From contig JAIRLW010000639.1 in assembly GCA_031259095.1 (NCBI GenBank), forward strand, positions 1 through 6,777: 6,777 bases of DNA, written 5' to 3'. Origin of the DNA: Planctomycetaceae bacterium. Lineage in GTDB: Bacteria; Planctomycetota; Planctomycetia; Pirellulales; Thermoguttaceae. Of this stretch, positions 5,543 to 6,777 are shown in pieces; position 1 is the first letter of the stretch, and each line of letters begins with the position of its first letter. Both the position numbers and the translations under genes were made by a program. The notes beneath the pieces were generated by a model. It worked only from the letters and a program-made list of their open reading frames with translations, had not been told where the DNA came from and made no database searches.

Positions 5543-6777
5543 TGTTGTTTTTTCTCCATTGTTGTTGCCGCTTTGTCGAGTTGTCCCGTTGCGGCAGATA
5601 ACCATAATGCCGACTGATACTCTTCATAAGAAATATCTTTTCGCTTTCTGACATTATTTTTGTCGGTATATTCCAAATAAAATTCTTGTCCTTTCTCTAT
5701 CATCTTATCCGCTGCAATATTTTCAGCGGTCATTCGGGCATAGACTTTTGGAATACCGATAAAACCTTCGTGCGCGCCGAGTGTTCCTAATGCGGCGAGA
5801 TTTAATACTACCTTTCTATCCGAGCGCATAAATATTCGTGCATCAAGTCCGGTGTATTTCTTAAACTTGTCGGTACCAATTCCGAACATTCGGGCTTTGT
5901 CAAATGTTGTGCGGACTAACGGCGAAGCGTCAAGTTTCAACAGGTTTGTTCCTCCTTTTACTAATGTTCGTTCTGCAACTTGTCCGAACAATTTTGAAGT
6001 ACCGCTTTGGGCTATTTTCTTTCCGCCAAGTACGAGTTCTTTTTCCGCCATTCGTTTTCCCGCTAATTCGGCTGCACGAAATCCGGCTTTGCGGATCGGT
6101 ACTTCAACAGCTTGCTTGGCAGCGGTTCGAAGGGCTGTTCCTGACAGTGATGCGCCGGCAGTCGGAATTATTAACGCCAACTCCACAACACCGAATGCCC
6201 CGTCTATTGCCGCACTTGTAACGTCAATGACACTAACATCTTGCCCGTTGATTTTCTTGCGTGTAACATTATAGACAGCGTATCCCGGAACGTAAATTCC
6301 AACTCCTTCGTAAGGATGTAAATCGTCATTCAAGGCAGAATCGCTTAACCGGTCATAGTATTGCAAAACTCTTACTCCGTTGGAATTGTCAAATACTTTC
6401 CGCAAAATTGTTTCCTTATCCGCTTCACTTATATTGCGGGAAAGCAAATGAACGAGTTCTTTTTCGTTGCGGAACCGGTCAAGAGCATACAAGACAATAT
6501 TATTACGGTTAAGCATTGCGTTCACGGCGTAATCCATAACAATAGGTTCTTTTTCCATGAATGGTATCAACTCGTTAACTGCTTCCGTTCCACATCTTTT
6601 CAATAATTGTTCGCTTTCCCGTCTCTTCAATAACTTGAATATAGCCGGTGTTTTCAAAAGAGATCGTTCACTATCTCTGTTCGATTCGGCAACCCGTTTT
6701 ATTACCGGAAAATAGGAATCAAGAAAATGTATGCGGACATCGTCATCACGGTCAAGTATTTCACGCAATTCGTTTGC
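5539..6777 (-). CDS. Helical protein with central hydrophobic segment, N-terminus beyond the window
   Basis: The frame is open to the right edge (it begins ANELREILDRDDDVR), so the true start lies outside; 412 residues are visible. Residues 1-145 are a run of amphipathic helices resembling HEAT-like repeats. A segment beginning GVGIYVPGYAVYNVTRKK (158-175) leads into a hydrophobic stretch at about 183-206 that could be one membrane helix or a buried hairpin. Residues 213-300 are rich in Ala, Lys and Gly and are helical. A final domain at about 305-400 holds LDARIFMRSDRKVVLNLA and YLEYTDKNNVRKRKDISYEEY. No catalytic motif is visible. The PGY / hydrophobic / Ala-rich order recalls the pre-toxin regions of some polymorphic toxins, but no toxin domain follows. 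It is the first operon gene visible; its TGA overlaps the next ATG. The hydrophobic segment suggests membrane association; function is unknown. Confidence 0.8.
   Translation of the reverse strand, partial: ANELREILDRDDDVRIHFLDSYFPVIKRVAESNRDSERSLLKTPAIFKLLKRRESEQLLKRCGTEAVNELIPFMEKEPIVMDYAVNAMLNRNNIVLYALDRFRNEKELVHLLSRNISEADKETILRKVFDNSNGVRVLQYYDRLSDSALNDDLHPYEGVGIYVPGYAVYNVTRKKINGQDVSVIDVTSAAIDGAFGVVELALIIPTAGASLSGTALRTAAKQAVEVPIRKAGFRAAELAGKRMAEKELVLGGKKIAQSGTSKLFGQVAERTLVKGGTNLLKLDASPLVRTTFDKARMFGIGTDKFKKYTGLDARIFMRSDRKVVLNLAALGTLGAHEGFIGIPKVYARMTAENIAADKMIEKGQEFYLEYTDKNNVRKRKDISYEEYQSALWLSAATGQLDKAATTMEKKQQ
5554..5557 (-). promoter_or_regulatory. Weak Shine-Dalgarno before the 316-aa gene
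   Basis: GGAG on the minus strand lies 11 nt before the ATG at 5542, within the last codons of the upstream gene. The spacing is slightly long, but together with the ATGA overlap it supports re-initiation at this ATG over the in-frame ATG at 5605. Confidence 0.45.

Noticed and set aside
5852..6274. 140-codon and 105-codon plus-strand frames
   Set aside because: Both lie antisense to the partial helical protein gene, overlap each other, and have no ribosome binding site or recognisable product.
5539..6768. TTG at 6768 as the true start of the first operon gene
   Set aside because: The frame stays open to the window edge (ANEL...), no Shine-Dalgarno can be seen, and the first residues fall inside a helix; the gene most likely begins outside the window.

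Overview
The window looks like a chromosomal segment of a moderately low-GC bacterium. It probably belongs to the Planctomycetes or a neighbouring PVC lineage. That placement is inference: the two upstream operon proteins resemble, from memory, hypothetical proteins of that group, and no marker gene is present to settle it.

Layout, left to right. Bases 2-256 (+) are the 3' end of a xylulokinase gene (xylB). Bases 257-649 lie between two converging genes and hold no gene. They are dominated by a long imperfect palindrome at about 265-606, with an inverted pair of 65-nt arms, nested hairpins and a 14-nt loop at its centre. Bases 650-6777 (-) carry four genes in one direction, read from the right edge leftward: (1) a helical protein whose N-terminus lies beyond the right edge; (2) a 316-aa secreted or membrane protein, overlapping gene 1 by ATGA; (3) after 72 bp, an 811-aa protein with an N-terminal P-loop GTPase domain and one central membrane helix; (4) after 3 bp, a 476-aa single-pass membrane protein with a strong Shine-Dalgarno inside the end of gene 3.

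The tight spacing suggests that the four minus-strand genes form one transcription unit and act together at the cytoplasmic membrane. Genes 3 and 4 appear to share a plan: a cytosolic N-terminal domain, one membrane helix and a long helical extracytoplasmic part. Gene 2 has a signal peptide and a C-terminal membrane helix. Gene 1 has a hydrophobic stretch within an otherwise helical soluble protein. A membrane-anchored GTPase switch with three envelope partners is the best description the sequence allows. Its biological role (conflict or defence, envelope organisation, or signalling) cannot be read from the sequence, and apart from the GTPase motifs no catalytic domain is recognisable.
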